From positions 124,001-188,000 of the forward strand of contig NZ_JAPDOG010000002.1 of the NCBI RefSeq assembly GCF_026013545.1: a DNA stretch of 64,000 bases. Reading direction: 5' to 3'. The notes below the pieces were generated by a model. It had not been told where the DNA came from. It saw only the letters and a list, made by a program, of their open reading frames with translations, and made no database searches. Source of the DNA: Defluviimonas salinarum. Lineage in GTDB: Bacteria > Pseudomonadota > Alphaproteobacteria > Rhodobacterales > Rhodobacteraceae. Position 1 is the first letter of the stretch. Each line of letters starts with the position of its first letter. The translations under genes were made by a program, and so were the position numbers. Of this stretch, positions 17,133-28,168 are shown one piece after another.

Positions 17133-18112
17133 AGGCCGTCTGGTACGAGGCGTTCGGCCCCGCGGCCGAGGTGCTGACGGTCGGCGCACTGCCCGATCCC
17201 GTGCCGGGGCCGGGCGAGGTGCTGGTGCGGCTCCGCGCCTCGGGCGTGAACCCCTCGGACGTCAAGCTCCGCGCCGGGGCGCGGGCGGGCGCGGTCATGG
17301 CCTGGCCGAGGATCGTGCCGCATTCCGACGGCGCCGGCGTGATCGAGGCCGTGGGGGCGGGCGTCGATAGCGCCCGGATCGGCGATCGGGTCTGGATCTG
17401 GAACGGCGGTTGGCAGCGGCAGTTCGGTACGGCGGCCGAACTGATCGCGCTTCCGGCCGAGCAGGCGGTGCGGCTGCCCGAGGCGGCGGGTTTCGCCGAA
17501 GGCGCCTGCCTCGGCATCCCCGCCATGACCGCCTGGCACGCGGTCTTTGCCGACGGCCCGGTCGCGGGCAAGACGGTGCTCGTCACCGGCGGCGCGGGCA
17601 CGGTCGGGCGCTATGCCTGCCAGATGGCCGCGCTCGGCGGCGCGCGGGTAATCGCGACCGTCTCCTCTGCCGAGAAGGCCGCGCATTCGACCGCGGCCGA
17701 ATGGGTCAACTACCGCGACAGCGATGTCGCCGGAGCGGTGATAGAGATGACCGGCGGCGAAGGCGTGGATCGCATCGTCGAGATCGATTTCGCCGCCAAC
17801 CAGGCGGCGTCACTCGCGCTCCTGAAGCCCGGCGGCGTGATCGCGACCTATGCCTCGGCCTCCCAGATGCGGCCGGTACTCGACTTCTATCCATTCATGT
17901 TCAAGAACGTCACCCTGCGCATGATCCTCGTCTATCTCCTCGATCCCGCGACGCGGCGCCGGGGCGAGGCGCAGTTGACGGAATGGCTTGAGGCCGGTGC
18001 GCTCTCTCACGCGGTCGTGCCCGGGGGCGGGCTCGCGGATTGCGCCGCCGCGCATGAAATGGTCGAGGCCGGCACGAAGCTCGGCACCGCGGTGATGGAG
18101 TGGGGAGGATGA
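17129..18112 (+). CDS. Quinone oxidoreductase-like zinc-free MDR protein
   Basis: The 327-aa protein is a medium-chain dehydrogenase/reductase of the NADPH:quinone reductase branch. It has a GroES-like N-terminus with [14 protein letters not shown], and a Rossmann domain with [18 protein letters not shown] (nucleotide-binding Gly motif) near residue 150. The structural-zinc Cys cluster is missing. It is probably cytosolic and NADPH-dependent. It overlaps both pdxJ and acpS by 4 bp, so the three form a translationally coupled unit, though no shared pathway is evident. Confidence 0.85.
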   Translation: MKAVWYEAFGPAAEVLTVGALPDPVPGPGEVLVRLRASGVNPSDVKLRAGARAGAVMAWPRIVPHSDGAGVIEAVGAGVDSARIGDRVWIWNGGWQRQFGTAAELIALPAEQAVRLPEAAGFAEGACLGIPAMTAWHAVFADGPVAGKTVLVTGGAGTVGRYACQMAALGGARVIATVSSAEKAAHSTAAEWVNYRDSDVAGAVIEMTGGEGVDRIVEIDFAANQAASLALLKPGGVIATYASASQMRPVLDFYPFMFKNVTLRMILVYLLDPATRRRGEAQLTEWLEAGALSHAVVPGGGLADCAAAHEMVEAGTKLGTAVMEWGG

Positions 18113-18519
18113 TCCTCGGTATCGGCACGGACCTCGCCAATATCGACCGCATCCAGGCCACGCTCGACCGCTTCGGCGAGCGGTTCCTGAACCGAGTCTT
18201 CACGGAGGTCGAACAGCGCAAGGCAGAGCGGCGCAAGGATCGCGCCGGCACCTATGCCAAGCGCTGGGCCGCGAAGGAGGCCTGCTCGAAGGCGCTCGGC
18301 ACCGGGCTCCGGATGGGGATCTCCTGGAAGGATATGGCCGTCTCGAACCTCGCGACCGGCCAGCCGGTGATGCATCTGACCGGCTGGGCCGCCGAGCGGC
18401 TCGCCGAGATGACGCCGCCGGGCCACGCGGCGATCGTGCACGTCACGCTGACCGACGACCACCCCTGGGCGCAGGCCTTCGTGGTGATCGAGGCCCGGCC
18501 GGAGGCGGGCGTAACTTGA
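18109..18519 (+). CDS. acpS: Holo-[acyl-carrier-protein] synthase
   Basis: Transfers 4'-phosphopantetheine from CoA to apo-ACP for fatty acid synthesis. The 136-aa protein has the two motifs [14 protein letters not shown] (magnesium-binding Asp) and [16 protein letters not shown] (catalytic region), and ends with the typical [18 protein letters not shown] strand. The ATG at 18109 overlaps the preceding stop and has a GGGGAGG site. The in-frame start at 18100 is less likely. lepB follows after 56 bp. Confidence 0.95.
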   Translation: MILGIGTDLANIDRIQATLDRFGERFLNRVFTEVEQRKAERRKDRAGTYAKRWAAKEACSKALGTGLRMGISWKDMAVSNLATGQPVMHLTGWAAERLAEMTPPGHAAIVHVTLTDDHPWAQAFVVIEARPEAGVT

Positions 18520-18575
18520 CACCTTCCGCGCGGGCGATCATGTAGCGCGGGGCCAAAACAGGGACAGGCAGGATC

Positions 18576-19358
18576 ATGGCGGCGAAGGCGAAGGCGACCG
18601 AGGGGGTCGTCGAGACGATCAAGACGGTATTCTGGGCGCTCGTGATCGCGGGCGTGTTCCGCACGCTGTTCTACCAGCCGTTCTGGATCCCCTCCGGGTC
18701 GATGAAGGACACGCTCCTGATCGGCGACTTCCTCTTCGTCAACAAGATGGCCTATGGCTACTCGGCCTATTCCTGCCCGTTCTCGGCCTGCCCGATCTCC
18801 GGCCGTCTCTTCGGCTCCGAGCCCGAGCGCGGGGACGTCGTGGTCTTCCGCCATCCTGCGAACGGCGCGGATTTCATCAAGCGCCTGATCGGCCTGCCCG
18901 GCGACACCGTGCAGGTGAAGGACGGCGTCCTGTGGCTGAACGGCCAGCCCGTGCCGCAGGAGGATGCCGGCACCTTCGAGGAGATCAAGCAGCCGCAGGG
19001 CTCGCAGGGCAATATGCCGCAATGCGCCAACGACCCGGTCGGCCAAGGCGGCACCTGCATCAAGGAGCGCCGGATCGAGACGCTGCCGAACGGCGTGCGC
19101 CACGACGTCCTGAACATCCGTAACGGCGCGGCGGACAACACGCCGATCTTCACCGTGCCCGAGGGCCACTACTTCTTCATGGGCGACAACCGCGACAACA
19201 GCCAGGACAGCCGTTTCGCGCTGCCGAACGGGGTGGGCTTCCTGCCCGCCGAATACCTGATCGGCCGCGCCGACCGGATCATGTTCTCCTCCGCCGGCCG
19301 TTCGCTCTTCTACTTCTGGACCTGGCGGTCCGACCGCTTCTTCAAGGCGGTGGAGTGA
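18576..19358 (+). CDS. lepB: Signal peptidase I
   Basis: Inner-membrane enzyme of 260 aa that removes signal peptides from exported proteins. A membrane anchor lies at about residues 9-28. The catalytic Ser is in [17 protein letters not shown] near residue 43, and the catalytic Lys is in GDVVVFRHP...[12 protein letters not shown]. The [11 protein letters not shown] box near residue 207 completes the family. The insert with four Cys (CPFSACP and QCANDP...CIKER) is a periplasmic loop feature. Its stop overlaps the GTG of rnc by 4 bp. Confidence 0.96.
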   Translation: MAAKAKATEGVVETIKTVFWALVIAGVFRTLFYQPFWIPSGSMKDTLLIGDFLFVNKMAYGYSAYSCPFSACPISGRLFGSEPERGDVVVFRHPANGADFIKRLIGLPGDTVQVKDGVLWLNGQPVPQEDAGTFEEIKQPQGSQGNMPQCANDPVGQGGTCIKERRIETLPNGVRHDVLNIRNGAADNTPIFTVPEGHYFFMGDNRDNSQDSRFALPNGVGFLPAEYLIGRADRIMFSSAGRSLFYFWTWRSDRFFKAVE

Positions 19359-20044
19359 GGCTCGGGGCCGACCTTCAGGCCTTCGCGGCCCGGATCGGGC
19401 ACGACTTCGCGCGCGCCGACCTTTTGGTGCGCGCCGTCACCCATGCCTCGATCGCCACGCCGACCCGGCCGGACAACCAGCGGCTGGAGTTTCTCGGCGA
19501 CCGGGTGCTCGGCCTCGTCATGGCCGAGGCGCTGCTCGCCGCCGACAGGTCGGCCAGCGAGGGCCAGCTTGCCCCCCGCTTCAACACGCTCGTCCGCAAG
19601 GAGACCTGTGCCGCCGTCGCGCGTGAGGTTGGGGTCGGCGATGTTCTGAAACTCGGCCGGTCGGAGATGATGTCGGGCGGCCGGCGCAAGGAGGCGCTTC
19701 TCGGCGACGCGATGGAGGCGGTAATCGCCGCGGTCTATCTCGATGCCGGCTTCGAGGCGGCGCGCGGCGTGGTCCTGAGGCTCTGGGGAAACCGGATCGG
19801 CGCGGTCGAGGCCGATGCCCGCGACGCCAAGACCGCGCTGCAGGAATGGGCCCAGGCGCGCGGCCTGCAGCCCCCCGCCTATACCGAGCTCGGCCGCGAG
19901 GGGCCGGACCACCAGCCGGTCTTCACCGTCGAGGTGCGGCTGGCGACGGGCGAGGCCGAGACGGCGCGGGCCGGAGCGAAACGACAGGCCGAACAGGCGG
20001 CGGCAAAGGCGCTTCTGGCGCGGATGGAGAACCCGAATGGCTGA
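19355..20044 (+). CDS. rnc: Ribonuclease III
   Basis: Cuts double-stranded RNA, including the rRNA precursor. The 229-aa protein shows the signature [20 protein letters not shown] near residue 45 and the second catalytic cluster [18 protein letters not shown], followed by a double-stranded RNA-binding domain ([17 protein letters not shown], then [13 protein letters not shown]). The GTG start overlaps lepB, and the last 8 bp overlap era. lepB-rnc-era is the conserved bacterial order. Confidence 0.96.
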   Translation: MRLGADLQAFAARIGHDFARADLLVRAVTHASIATPTRPDNQRLEFLGDRVLGLVMAEALLAADRSASEGQLAPRFNTLVRKETCAAVAREVGVGDVLKLGRSEMMSGGRRKEALLGDAMEAVIAAVYLDAGFEAARGVVLRLWGNRIGAVEADARDAKTALQEWAQARGLQPPAYTELGREGPDHQPVFTVEVRLATGEAETARAGAKRQAEQAAAKALLARMENPNG

Positions 20045-20960
20045 GGCCGAACCCACAACCCGCGCCGGCTTCGTGGCGCTGATCGGCGAGCCGAATGCCG
20101 GCAAGTCGACGCTGCTCAACCGCATGGTCGGGGCCAAGGTCTCGATCGTCACCCACAAGGTGCAGACCACGCGCACCCGGATCCGCGGCATCGCGATGGA
20201 GGGCGACGCGCAGATCGTCTTCGTCGACACGCCGGGCCTCTTCCGGCCGCGCCGGCGGCTCGACCGGGCGATGGTCGCCGCCGCCTGGGGCGGGGCTGCG
20301 GATGCCGATATCGTCGTTCTCCTGATCGAGGCGCATCGCGGGCTGACGCCCGGCGTGCAAGCCATTCTCGACACGCTTCGCGAGCGGATGGGCGAGGGCC
20401 AGCGCGTGGCGCTCGCGATCAACAAGATCGACCGGGTCAAGGCCGAGGCGCTGCTGGCGCTCGTGCAGAAGCTCAACGACGCCTATCCGTTCGAGAAGAC
20501 CTTCATGATCTCGGCCGAGCGCGGCCACGGCGTCGACGACCTGAAAGCCTGGCTCGGCGCCGAGCTGCCGAAGGGCCCGTGGTTCTACCCCGAGGACCAG
20601 ATCGCCGACCTGCCGATGCGGATGATCGCCGCCGAGGTCACGCGCGAGAAGCTGACACTGCGGCTGCACGAGGAACTGCCCTACCAGCTCACCGTCGAGA
20701 CCGAGCGCTGGGAGGAGCGCGAGGACGGATCGGCGCGGATCGACCAGATCGTCTATGTCGCCCGCGACGGCCACAAGGGCATCATCCTTGGTCACAAGGG
20801 CGAGACGATCAAGGCGGTGGGTCAGGCGGCCAGGGCCGAGCTCATGGAGTTCCTCGGCCGGCCGGTCCACCTCTTCCTCCAGGTCAAGGTGCGTCCGAAC
20901 TGGCTCGAGGAGAAGGAGCGCTATTCCGAGATGGGGCTCGAGTTCAAGGATGGTGACTGA
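20037..20960 (+). CDS. era: GTPase Era
   Basis: Essential GTPase for 30S subunit and 16S rRNA 3'-end maturation. The 307-aa protein has G1 GEPNAGKS near residue 16, the G2 region [10 protein letters not shown]3 DTPG, and G4 NKID. The C-terminal KH domain has [18 protein letters not shown]. The ATG at 20037 gives [19 protein letters not shown]. The frame is open upstream only because it shadows rnc. Its 3' end overlaps the DUF1491 gene by 11 bp. Confidence 0.96.
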   Translation: MAEAEPTTRAGFVALIGEPNAGKSTLLNRMVGAKVSIVTHKVQTTRTRIRGIAMEGDAQIVFVDTPGLFRPRRRLDRAMVAAAWGGAADADIVVLLIEAHRGLTPGVQAILDTLRERMGEGQRVALAINKIDRVKAEALLALVQKLNDAYPFEKTFMISAERGHGVDDLKAWLGAELPKGPWFYPEDQIADLPMRMIAAEVTREKLTLRLHEELPYQLTVETERWEEREDGSARIDQIVYVARDGHKGIILGHKGETIKAVGQAARAELMEFLGRPVHLFLQVKVRPNWLEEKERYSEMGLEFKDGD

Positions 20961-21291
20961 GCCGCGGCTGACCGCGGATTTCTGGGTCCGCGCCTATCTC
21001 GCGCGGCTCGGCGCGGCGCATATCCCGGCCTATGTCACCGCAAAGGGCGATCCCACGGCGGGCGCGGTGCTGGTCAAGCTCGCCACGCTCGACGGCAACG
21101 GCCGGCTCTACCAGCGCAGCTTCGACCTGATGACGGGCGCCCGCGCCTGGGTCGTGCTGGCCGAGGGCGCGGAGCCCGAGGTCGATGCCGCCATCGCCCG
21201 CCAGCGCCGCACCGATCCCGACCTCTGGGTGATCGAGATAGAGAGCCGCGCGGGGCGCACGCTCCTCGACGAGGACGGGCTCGCGAACTGA
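20950..21291 (+). CDS. DUF1491 family protein
   Basis: The 113-aa product matches the DUF1491 family, found mainly in alphaproteobacteria and commonly between era and recO. Recognisable blocks are ADFWVRAYLARL near the start, GAVLVKLATLDGNGRLYQRSF, and DPDLWVIEIESRAGRTLLDE at the end. It is cytosolic, with no assigned function. The ATG at 20950 overlaps era, and the GTG at 20953 is an equally placed alternative. A reverse-oriented dispersed repeat follows. Confidence 0.85.
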   Translation: MVTEPRLTADFWVRAYLARLGAAHIPAYVTAKGDPTAGAVLVKLATLDGNGRLYQRSFDLMTGARAWVVLAEGAEPEVDAAIARQRRTDPDLWVIEIESRAGRTLLDEDGLAN

Positions 21292-21322
21292 TCCCGCTCC
21301 TTCATCTTGCCGCAAGTTTCCG
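21292..21322 (-). repeat. Dispersed intergenic repeat, copy D (subtype 2)
   Basis: The minus strand reads GGAAACTTGCGGCAAGATG followed by AAGGAGCGGGAT. It shares GGCAAGATGAAGGAGCGG exactly with the copy at 4345-4376. It sits directly after the DUF1491 stop, with an imperfect GC hairpin just downstream. Confidence 0.5.
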
Positions 21323-21399
21323 GGCGGCAGCGCCCCCGGCGCGACATGGACATTCGCACGACGCCCGGGGATAGTTCTCGCAGGCTGACGGGAGGGGCG

Positions 21400-22122
21400 A
21401 TGGACTGGCGGGACGAGGGCGCACTTCTGTCGGTGCGCGCGCATGGCGAAAACGCGGCGATCATCGAGGTCTTCACCGCCGCGCACGGCCGCCACGCGGG
21501 CGTCGTGCGAGGCGGCACCTCGCGCCGGCTCGCGCCGGTGCTGCAACCCGGCGCCCAGCTCGACGTGACCTGGCGCGGCCGGCTCGAGGAGCATCTCGGC
21601 ACCTTCACCGTGGAGCCGCTGCAGTCGCGCACCGGCCTCCTCGATGACCGGTTGGCGTTGGCCGGTCTCAATTCGGTCTGCGCGCTCCTGCGCTTCGCGC
21701 TTCCCGAGCGCGAAGCGCATCCCGGCCTCTACGCCGCCTCGGTGGCGCTTCTCGACCGGCTCGGCGCGGAGCCGGACTGGGTGCTCTCCTATCTGCGCTG
21801 GGAGCTCTTGCTGCTCGAGGACCTCGGCTACGGGTTGGATCTCAGCCGTTGCGCCGTGACAGGCAGTCGCGAGGACCTGGCCTTTGTAAGCCCCAAATCG
21901 GGCCGTGCCGTGGCGCGGGCGGCGGCGGGGGAATGGGCCGACCGGCTCTTGCCGCTGCCTGCCTGCCTGCTCGGTCAGGGCGGGGCCACGCCGGTGGAGC
22001 TGGGGCAGGGGCTGCGGCTCACCGGCCACTTCCTTGAACACCACCTCGCCCACGACCTCGGCACAAGGCCCTTGCCCGAGGCGCGGCGGCGTTTCGTGCA
22101 GATGCTCGCCCGTCAGGGCTGA
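21400..22122 (+). CDS. recO: DNA repair protein RecO
   Basis: RecFOR-pathway protein that loads RecA on SSB-coated gaps. The 240-aa protein begins [24 protein letters not shown] (N-terminal OB fold). It continues with [17 protein letters not shown] and ends in a helical domain with [25 protein letters not shown] and [19 protein letters not shown]. Only the first of the usual zinc-site cysteines is visible, as in many alphaproteobacterial RecO. The start at 21400 has a GGAGGGG ribosome site. The end overlaps the convergent META-domain gene by 10 bp. Confidence 0.93.
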   Translation: MDWRDEGALLSVRAHGENAAIIEVFTAAHGRHAGVVRGGTSRRLAPVLQPGAQLDVTWRGRLEEHLGTFTVEPLQSRTGLLDDRLALAGLNSVCALLRFALPEREAHPGLYAASVALLDRLGAEPDWVLSYLRWELLLLEDLGYGLDLSRCAVTGSREDLAFVSPKSGRAVARAAAGEWADRLLPLPACLLGQGGATPVELGQGLRLTGHFLEHHLAHDLGTRPLPEARRRFVQMLARQG

Positions 22123-22511
22123 ACCTTCTCGAACACCATTTCCGGCCCGTCCGGATCGGACAGGATCAGCATATCGCCCTGCACCTCGGCGAGGCTCACC
22201 CGGCCGAAGGCGGCGAAGAACCGGGTCTCCTCGGCGAGCGCGTCGCAGGCGCGCCGCGTCACGGCAAGCGCCTCGGCCTTGAACCAGGGATAGGGCGCGC
22301 TTTGCCGGCCCGAGAAGGTGTTGCAGGGCGCCTCGCCCGCGACCTGCCCGGCTTCGGGGAACCGGATCACGGCTCGCGCCGTGAAGGGCGCACCGTCGAT
22401 CTCGACCAGCCGCCAGGCCGTGTCGGTCCCGGCATAGCCCGATATCGTCTCGTCGCCCTGGCAGGCGGCGAGGACGGCAAGGGCGGCGGCGGAGGCGAGG
22501 GGAAGGCGCAT
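22113..22511 (-). CDS. META-domain lipoprotein (HslJ-like)
   Basis: The 132-aa product has a lipoprotein signal [17 protein letters not shown], with a lipobox ending LAAC at about residue 17. A META/HslJ-type domain follows: [13 protein letters not shown], then APCNTFSG, the family's conserved Cys-Asn-x-Phe-x-Gly turn. It is expected to be membrane-attached in the periplasm. META proteins are linked to heat or oxidative stress and novobiocin tolerance in enterobacteria, but the role here is not shown. The start at 22511 is set by the signal peptide. It is divergent from the MFS gene. Confidence 0.8.
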   Translation of the reverse strand: MRLPLASAAALAVLAACQGDETISGYAGTDTAWRLVEIDGAPFTARAVIRFPEAGQVAGEAPCNTFSGRQSAPYPWFKAEALAVTRRACDALAEETRFFAAFGRVSLAEVQGDMLILSDPDGPEMVFEKVQP

Positions 22512-22644
22512 GGCCCGAGTGTTCCGACAAACCCGGCGCCGCCGCAAGCGGTTTCCGGCCCGACCGGTGGCGGAGCGACATCGGTGTCGCATTCGGTCGC
22601 GACAACAGGCCCCCGGCTGCGGCTTCTGACCCCGGAGGCTTTCC

Positions 22645-23871
22645 ATGTTCAGTCGCAATATTCCCGACATCCTGCGCCACGCCCGGATTCCCGGCGTGAA
22701 GGGATTCGCCGTTCTGAACGGGATCGAGGCCTCGCTGCGCGGACTGCTGGTCTCGATCTGGCCGCTGGTGCTCTACCGGGCGCTCTCCGACGACGCGGCG
22801 GCGGTGAGCCTCTATTACTTCGGCATCGGGGTGAGTTCGCTCTTCTTCGGGCTGATGGTGCCCTGGATCGGCCGCTTTCTACCGCGGCGCTGGGTCTATA
22901 CCGCGGGCGTCGGGTTCTACCTGATCGGCTGCCCGCTCGCGATCCTCGGCGGACCGGTGCTGACCCCGCTGGCGCTTCTGCTCACGAGCCTCGCCACCGT
23001 GACCGTTTCCATCTGCACCAATGCCTATGTGATGGACTACATCGCCCGCCACGACCTCGGCCGCGGCGAGTCGCTGAAGATGATCTATGCCGCGGTTTCA
23101 TGGGCCGCCGGGCCGGTGATCGGCGTGATGCTCTGGAAATACTGGGAGCCGCTGCCGTTCCTTGCCGCGATGGGCTTCGCCGCGCTGCTGCTTGCGACCT
23201 TCTGGTACATGCGGCTCGGCAACGGCAAACTGATCACACGCGCCCGCGCGCCGGCCCCCAACCCGCTCGCCTATCTCGCCCGGTTCTTCCGCCAGCCGCG
23301 GCTGATCGCGGGCTGGCTCTTCGCGGTGCTGCGCTCCTCGGGCTGGTGGGTCTATATCGTCTACCTGCCGATCTTCTGCATCGAGGCGGGCCTCGGCGAC
23401 CAGGTGGCGAGCGCCGCCTTCTCGGTCTCGAACACCTTCCTGTTCCTTTCGCCGCTGATGCTGCGCTGGATGCAGCGGCGCGGACTGAAGCGGGCGATCC
23501 GGATCACCTTCGCCGCTTGCGCCGCCTGCTTCCTTCTCGCCGCCTTCGGCCAGGTCTGGCCGCCACTCGCGGTGATCGCGCTCTTCACCTCGTCGCTCTT
23601 TCTCGTCATGCTCGACGCCTTCGGCAGCCTGCCGTTCCTGATGGCGGTGCGGCCGGCCGAGCGGACGGAGATGTCTGCGGTGTATTCGAGCTACCGCGAC
23701 GTCTCCGGCATTCTCTCGCCCGGCGTCGCCTGGCTCGTGCTCTTGGCGCTGCCGATCACCGGCGTCTTCGCCGCCTGTGCCGGGGGGCTCGCCTCAATGA
23801 TCGCGCTGGCCGGGCGGATCCACCCGCGCCTCGGCGAGCCGCGCGGCGCGAAGTCCGAGCAACCCGCCTGA
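22645..23871 (+). CDS. Major facilitator superfamily transporter
   Basis: The 408-aa integral membrane protein has about 12 hydrophobic segments in two halves, with a basic central loop (RLGNGKLITRARAPAPNP near residue 195). The first half has RFLPRRWVYTAG between helices 2 and 3, the position of the MFS loop motif. The C-terminal half carries EMSAVYSSYRDVSGILSPGVAWL. The substrate cannot be inferred. No transport-linked enzyme is adjacent. A GGAGG ribosome site precedes the ATG. Confidence 0.85.
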   Translation: MFSRNIPDILRHARIPGVKGFAVLNGIEASLRGLLVSIWPLVLYRALSDDAAAVSLYYFGIGVSSLFFGLMVPWIGRFLPRRWVYTAGVGFYLIGCPLAILGGPVLTPLALLLTSLATVTVSICTNAYVMDYIARHDLGRGESLKMIYAAVSWAAGPVIGVMLWKYWEPLPFLAAMGFAALLLATFWYMRLGNGKLITRARAPAPNPLAYLARFFRQPRLIAGWLFAVLRSSGWWVYIVYLPIFCIEAGLGDQVASAAFSVSNTFLFLSPLMLRWMQRRGLKRAIRITFAACAACFLLAAFGQVWPPLAVIALFTSSLFLVMLDAFGSLPFLMAVRPAERTEMSAVYSSYRDVSGILSPGVAWLVLLALPITGVFAACAGGLASMIALAGRIHPRLGEPRGAKSEQPA

Positions 23872-23885
23872 GCCGTCCGGCCGCC

Positions 23886-25550
23886 CTAGTCGAGCAGCCG
23901 CCGCGCGATCACCTGGGCCTGGATCTCGGCCGCGCCCTCGAAGATGTTGAGGATCCGCGCGTCACAGAGCACCCGGCTGATCCGGTATTCCAGCGCGAAG
24001 CCGTTGCCGCCGTGGATCTGCAGCGCGTTGTCCGCCGCCGCCCAGGCGACGCGGGCGCCGAGGAGCTTGGCCATCCCCGCCTCGAGGTCGCAGCGCTTGT
24101 CGTGGTCCTTCTGCCAGGCCGAATGATAGGTCAGCTGGCGCGCGATCATGATCTCGACCGCCATCATCGCGAGCTTGCCGGCGACCCGCGGGAACTCGAT
24201 CAGGCTCTTGCCGAACTGCTTGCGGTCCTCGGCATATTGCATCCCGATCTCGAGCGCGGACTGCGCCACGCCGATCGCGCGCGCGGCGGTCTGGATCCGG
24301 GCGCTCTCGAAGGTCTGCATGAGTTGCTTGAAGCCCTGTCCCGGCACGCCGCCGAGAAGGTTCTCGCCCTTCACCCTGAAGCCGTCGAAGCCGAGCTCGT
24401 ACTCCTTCATGCCGCGGTAGCCCAGCACCTCGATCTCGCCGCCGGTCATGCCCGGCGTGGGGAACGGCTCGGCATCGGTGCCCGGGGTCTTCTCGGCAAG
24501 GAACATGGAAAGGCCGCGATAGTCGGTCGTCGCCGGATCGGTGCGCGCCAGGAGCGTCATCACATGGGTCCGCGCGGCATGGGTGATCCAGGTCTTGTTG
24601 CCGGTCACGACCCAGTCGTCGCCCTCCTTCACCGCGCGGGTCCGCAGCGAGCCGAGGTCCGAGCCGGTATTGGGCTCGGTGAAGACCGCGGTCGGCAGGA
24701 TCTCCCCGGAGGCGAGCTTCGGCAGCCACTGCGCTTTCTGCGCGTCGGTGCCGCCGCAGAGGATCAGTTCCGCCGCGATCTCGGATCGCGTGCCAAGGCT
24801 GCCCACGCCGATATAGCCGCGGCTGAGCTCCTCGCTCACCACCACCATCGACGCCTTGGAGAGCCCGAGCCCGCCGAACTCCTCCGGGATCGTCAGGCCG
24901 AAGACGCCAAGATCGGCGAGTTCGGTGATGATCTCCATGGGGATCAGTTCGTCCTTCAGGTGCCAGTCATGCGCGTTCGGCACCACCCGCTCCTCGGCGT
25001 AGCGGCGGAACTGGTCGCGGATCATCTCCAGATCCTCGTCGAGCCCGGTCGCGCCGAAGGTCGCCCGGCCGTGATTGTCGCGCATGAGCTGGACGAGCCG
25101 CGCCCGCGCCGCCGCGGTGTTGCCGCCGGCGATCAGCGTCGCCGCCGCGCCCTCCGGCGCCCAGGACAGACCGAGATCGGCGAGCCGCGCGGTCTCGCCC
25201 TGGCTCATCGGGATGCCGCCGGCGATCTGCGCGAGGTACTCGCCGAACCCGATCTGCAGGATCAGGCCTTCCATCTCGCCGAAGCCGCCCGCCGCCGAGA
25301 TCCGCCCCGCCCAGGCCCGCATCTGCCGGAGCGATTCGACGTAAGTCGCGAGCCACGAAAGCGCGTGGGCGGCGAACTGGTGGGTCTCGAGTGCCGCGCC
25401 GGAAATCTTGCCGTCGCGGCTGACGCGGGCGCGCAATCCGGCGGTGGCCTCGGAAAGAAGCGCCTCGACCGGCGGCAGTGCCGCCTCGGTCAGGGCGAGG
25501 AGGTCGGGAAGGGTCACGGCGTTCGGCATCTCGGCTCCGTCATGCGCCAT
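23886..25550 (-). CDS. Acyl-CoA dehydrogenase family protein
   Basis: The 554-aa FAD enzyme has the acyl-CoA dehydrogenase fold with an N-terminal extension. AVFTEPNTGSDLGSLRTRA is the FAD/substrate loop, NKTWITHAARTHV follows, and ARAIGVAQSALEIGMQYAEDRKQFGK plus IHGGNGFALEYRISRVLCDARI are C-terminal signatures. The length (versus ~380 aa) and the VVPNAHDWHLKDELIP block match the long DcaA-like group. Chain-length preference is unknown. The ATG at 25550 follows a GGAG site. Electron transfer to ETF (encoded at 37.8-39.5 kb) is the usual partner route. Confidence 0.9.
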   Translation of the reverse strand: MAHDGAEMPNAVTLPDLLALTEAALPPVEALLSEATAGLRARVSRDGKISGAALETHQFAAHALSWLATYVESLRQMRAWAGRISAAGGFGEMEGLILQIGFGEYLAQIAGGIPMSQGETARLADLGLSWAPEGAAATLIAGGNTAAARARLVQLMRDNHGRATFGATGLDEDLEMIRDQFRRYAEERVVPNAHDWHLKDELIPMEIITELADLGVFGLTIPEEFGGLGLSKASMVVVSEELSRGYIGVGSLGTRSEIAAELILCGGTDAQKAQWLPKLASGEILPTAVFTEPNTGSDLGSLRTRAVKEGDDWVVTGNKTWITHAARTHVMTLLARTDPATTDYRGLSMFLAEKTPGTDAEPFPTPGMTGGEIEVLGYRGMKEYELGFDGFRVKGENLLGGVPGQGFKQLMQTFESARIQTAARAIGVAQSALEIGMQYAEDRKQFGKSLIEFPRVAGKLAMMAVEIMIARQLTYHSAWQKDHDKRCDLEAGMAKLLGARVAWAAADNALQIHGGNGFALEYRISRVLCDARILNIFEGAAEIQAQVIARRLLD

Positions 25551-25714
25551 CGGGCGGCTCCTTTTCTGCAGTCGCACCCTCATAGGGATTTTGCAGTCGC
25601 AGCGCAATAATAATTCGTGAATGATGCAGGTGCAGCACGAAAGTGTCGCGGGAGAAATCCGGATGCGGGGTCCGCCGCCACACGGTATAGCACGCGGAGG
25701 AGGGCTCCGGCGCC

Positions 25715-26473
25715 ATGATCGGATACGACCTGACCGTACTCGCCATGGCGCTCGCCGTGACGCTCTTCGCCGCCGTGGTGAAGGGCGCGGTCGGCTTCGC
25801 GATGCCGATGATCATGATCTCCGGCCTCGCGTCCTTCCTGCCCGCCGACACCGCGCTCGCGGCGCTGATCCTGCCGACGCTCGCGACCAATCTCGCCCAG
25901 GCTTTGCGCCAGGGGCCCGGTGCCGCCATCGCGACCACGGTCGAGTACCGCCGCCTGCTGGTCGCGCTCTGCCTCGTCATCCTCGTCGCGGCACAGCTTG
26001 TCCCGGTGATGCCGCAGGCGATCCTGCTCGCCACGCTCGGCCTGCCGATCACCGCCTTCGCCTTGTCGCAGCTCGCCGGCTGGCAGCTCCGCTTCGACGC
26101 CCACAACCGCGGCCGGGCCGAAATCCTGACCGGCCTCGTCGGCGGCTTCTTCGGCGGCATCTCCGGGGTCTGGGGGCCGCCGACGATCGCGCTTCTGATC
26201 TCGCTCGACGTCGACAAGCGCGAGAGTGTGCGGGTGCAGGGCGTGGTCTACCTGATCGGCTCGGCGATGCTCCTGGCCGCGCATCTCGGCTCGGGCGTCG
26301 CCGACGCGGAGACGCTGTCGCTCTCGGCGCTGCTGACGCCACCGGCGCTTGCCGGGCTCTGGCTCGGCTTCGCCATCCAGGATCGTCTCGACGCGCGCCG
26401 GTTCCGCCGCTGGACACTCGTGGTGCTCGCGGCGACCGGGCTCAACCTCGTCCGCCGCGCGTTGACGCTCTGA
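25715..26473 (+). CDS. TSUP/TauE-SafE family membrane permease
   Basis: The 252-aa protein has about eight membrane segments and matches the TauE/SafE family. The N-terminal block VVKGAVGFAMPMIMI and the mid-protein repeat GLVGGFFGGISGVWGPPTIALL are its paired signature regions. Family members export or import sulfite, sulfonates or other organosulfur or carboxylate anions across the inner membrane. A sulfite role is possible given the SoxC-like pair at 35.9 kb, but they are 10 kb apart and this is only a suggestion. Confidence 0.85.
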   Translation: MIGYDLTVLAMALAVTLFAAVVKGAVGFAMPMIMISGLASFLPADTALAALILPTLATNLAQALRQGPGAAIATTVEYRRLLVALCLVILVAAQLVPVMPQAILLATLGLPITAFALSQLAGWQLRFDAHNRGRAEILTGLVGGFFGGISGVWGPPTIALLISLDVDKRESVRVQGVVYLIGSAMLLAAHLGSGVADAETLSLSALLTPPALAGLWLGFAIQDRLDARRFRRWTLVVLAATGLNLVRRALTL

Positions 26474-26474
26474 T

Positions 26475-26505
26475 CTTCTTCATTGCCGAAATACCCCGGG
26501 GGGTT
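26475..26505 (-). repeat. Dispersed intergenic repeat, copy B (subtype 1)
   Basis: On the minus strand the core reads GGGGTATTTCGGCAATGAAG then AAG. It differs from the copy at 7250-7272 at one of about 23 positions. It lies between the convergent TSUP and pckA genes. Confidence 0.6.
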
Positions 26506-26516
26506 GCCATTGGTTG

Positions 26517-26543
26517 CGCCATTGGTTCAAGCGACCAATGGCG
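26517..26543. terminator. Hairpin between convergent TSUP and pckA genes
   Basis: Perfect 10-bp arms CGCCATTGGT (26517-26526) and ACCAATGGCG (26534-26543) surround a 7-nt loop. There is no T-tract. Placement between two gene ends suggests a transcript end or 3' stabiliser for either strand. Confidence 0.5.
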
Positions 26544-26569
26544 ACGGGCAGCGCCCCCACGCCGAGGCC

Positions 26570-28168
<1,599 letters not shown>

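Noticed and set aside
18516-18546. TTGACA overlapping the acpS stop as a lepB promoter
   Set aside because: The best -10 candidates (CATGTA at 17, TGTAGC at 19) match poorly. lepB may simply be transcribed from upstream.
22302-25610. A 1102-codon open frame on the plus strand
   Set aside because: It overlaps the recO end, the META lipoprotein, the whole MFS gene in another frame, and the antisense of the acyl-CoA dehydrogenase. Its translation is Arg/Pro/Asp-rich with no domain. It is a high-GC shadow.
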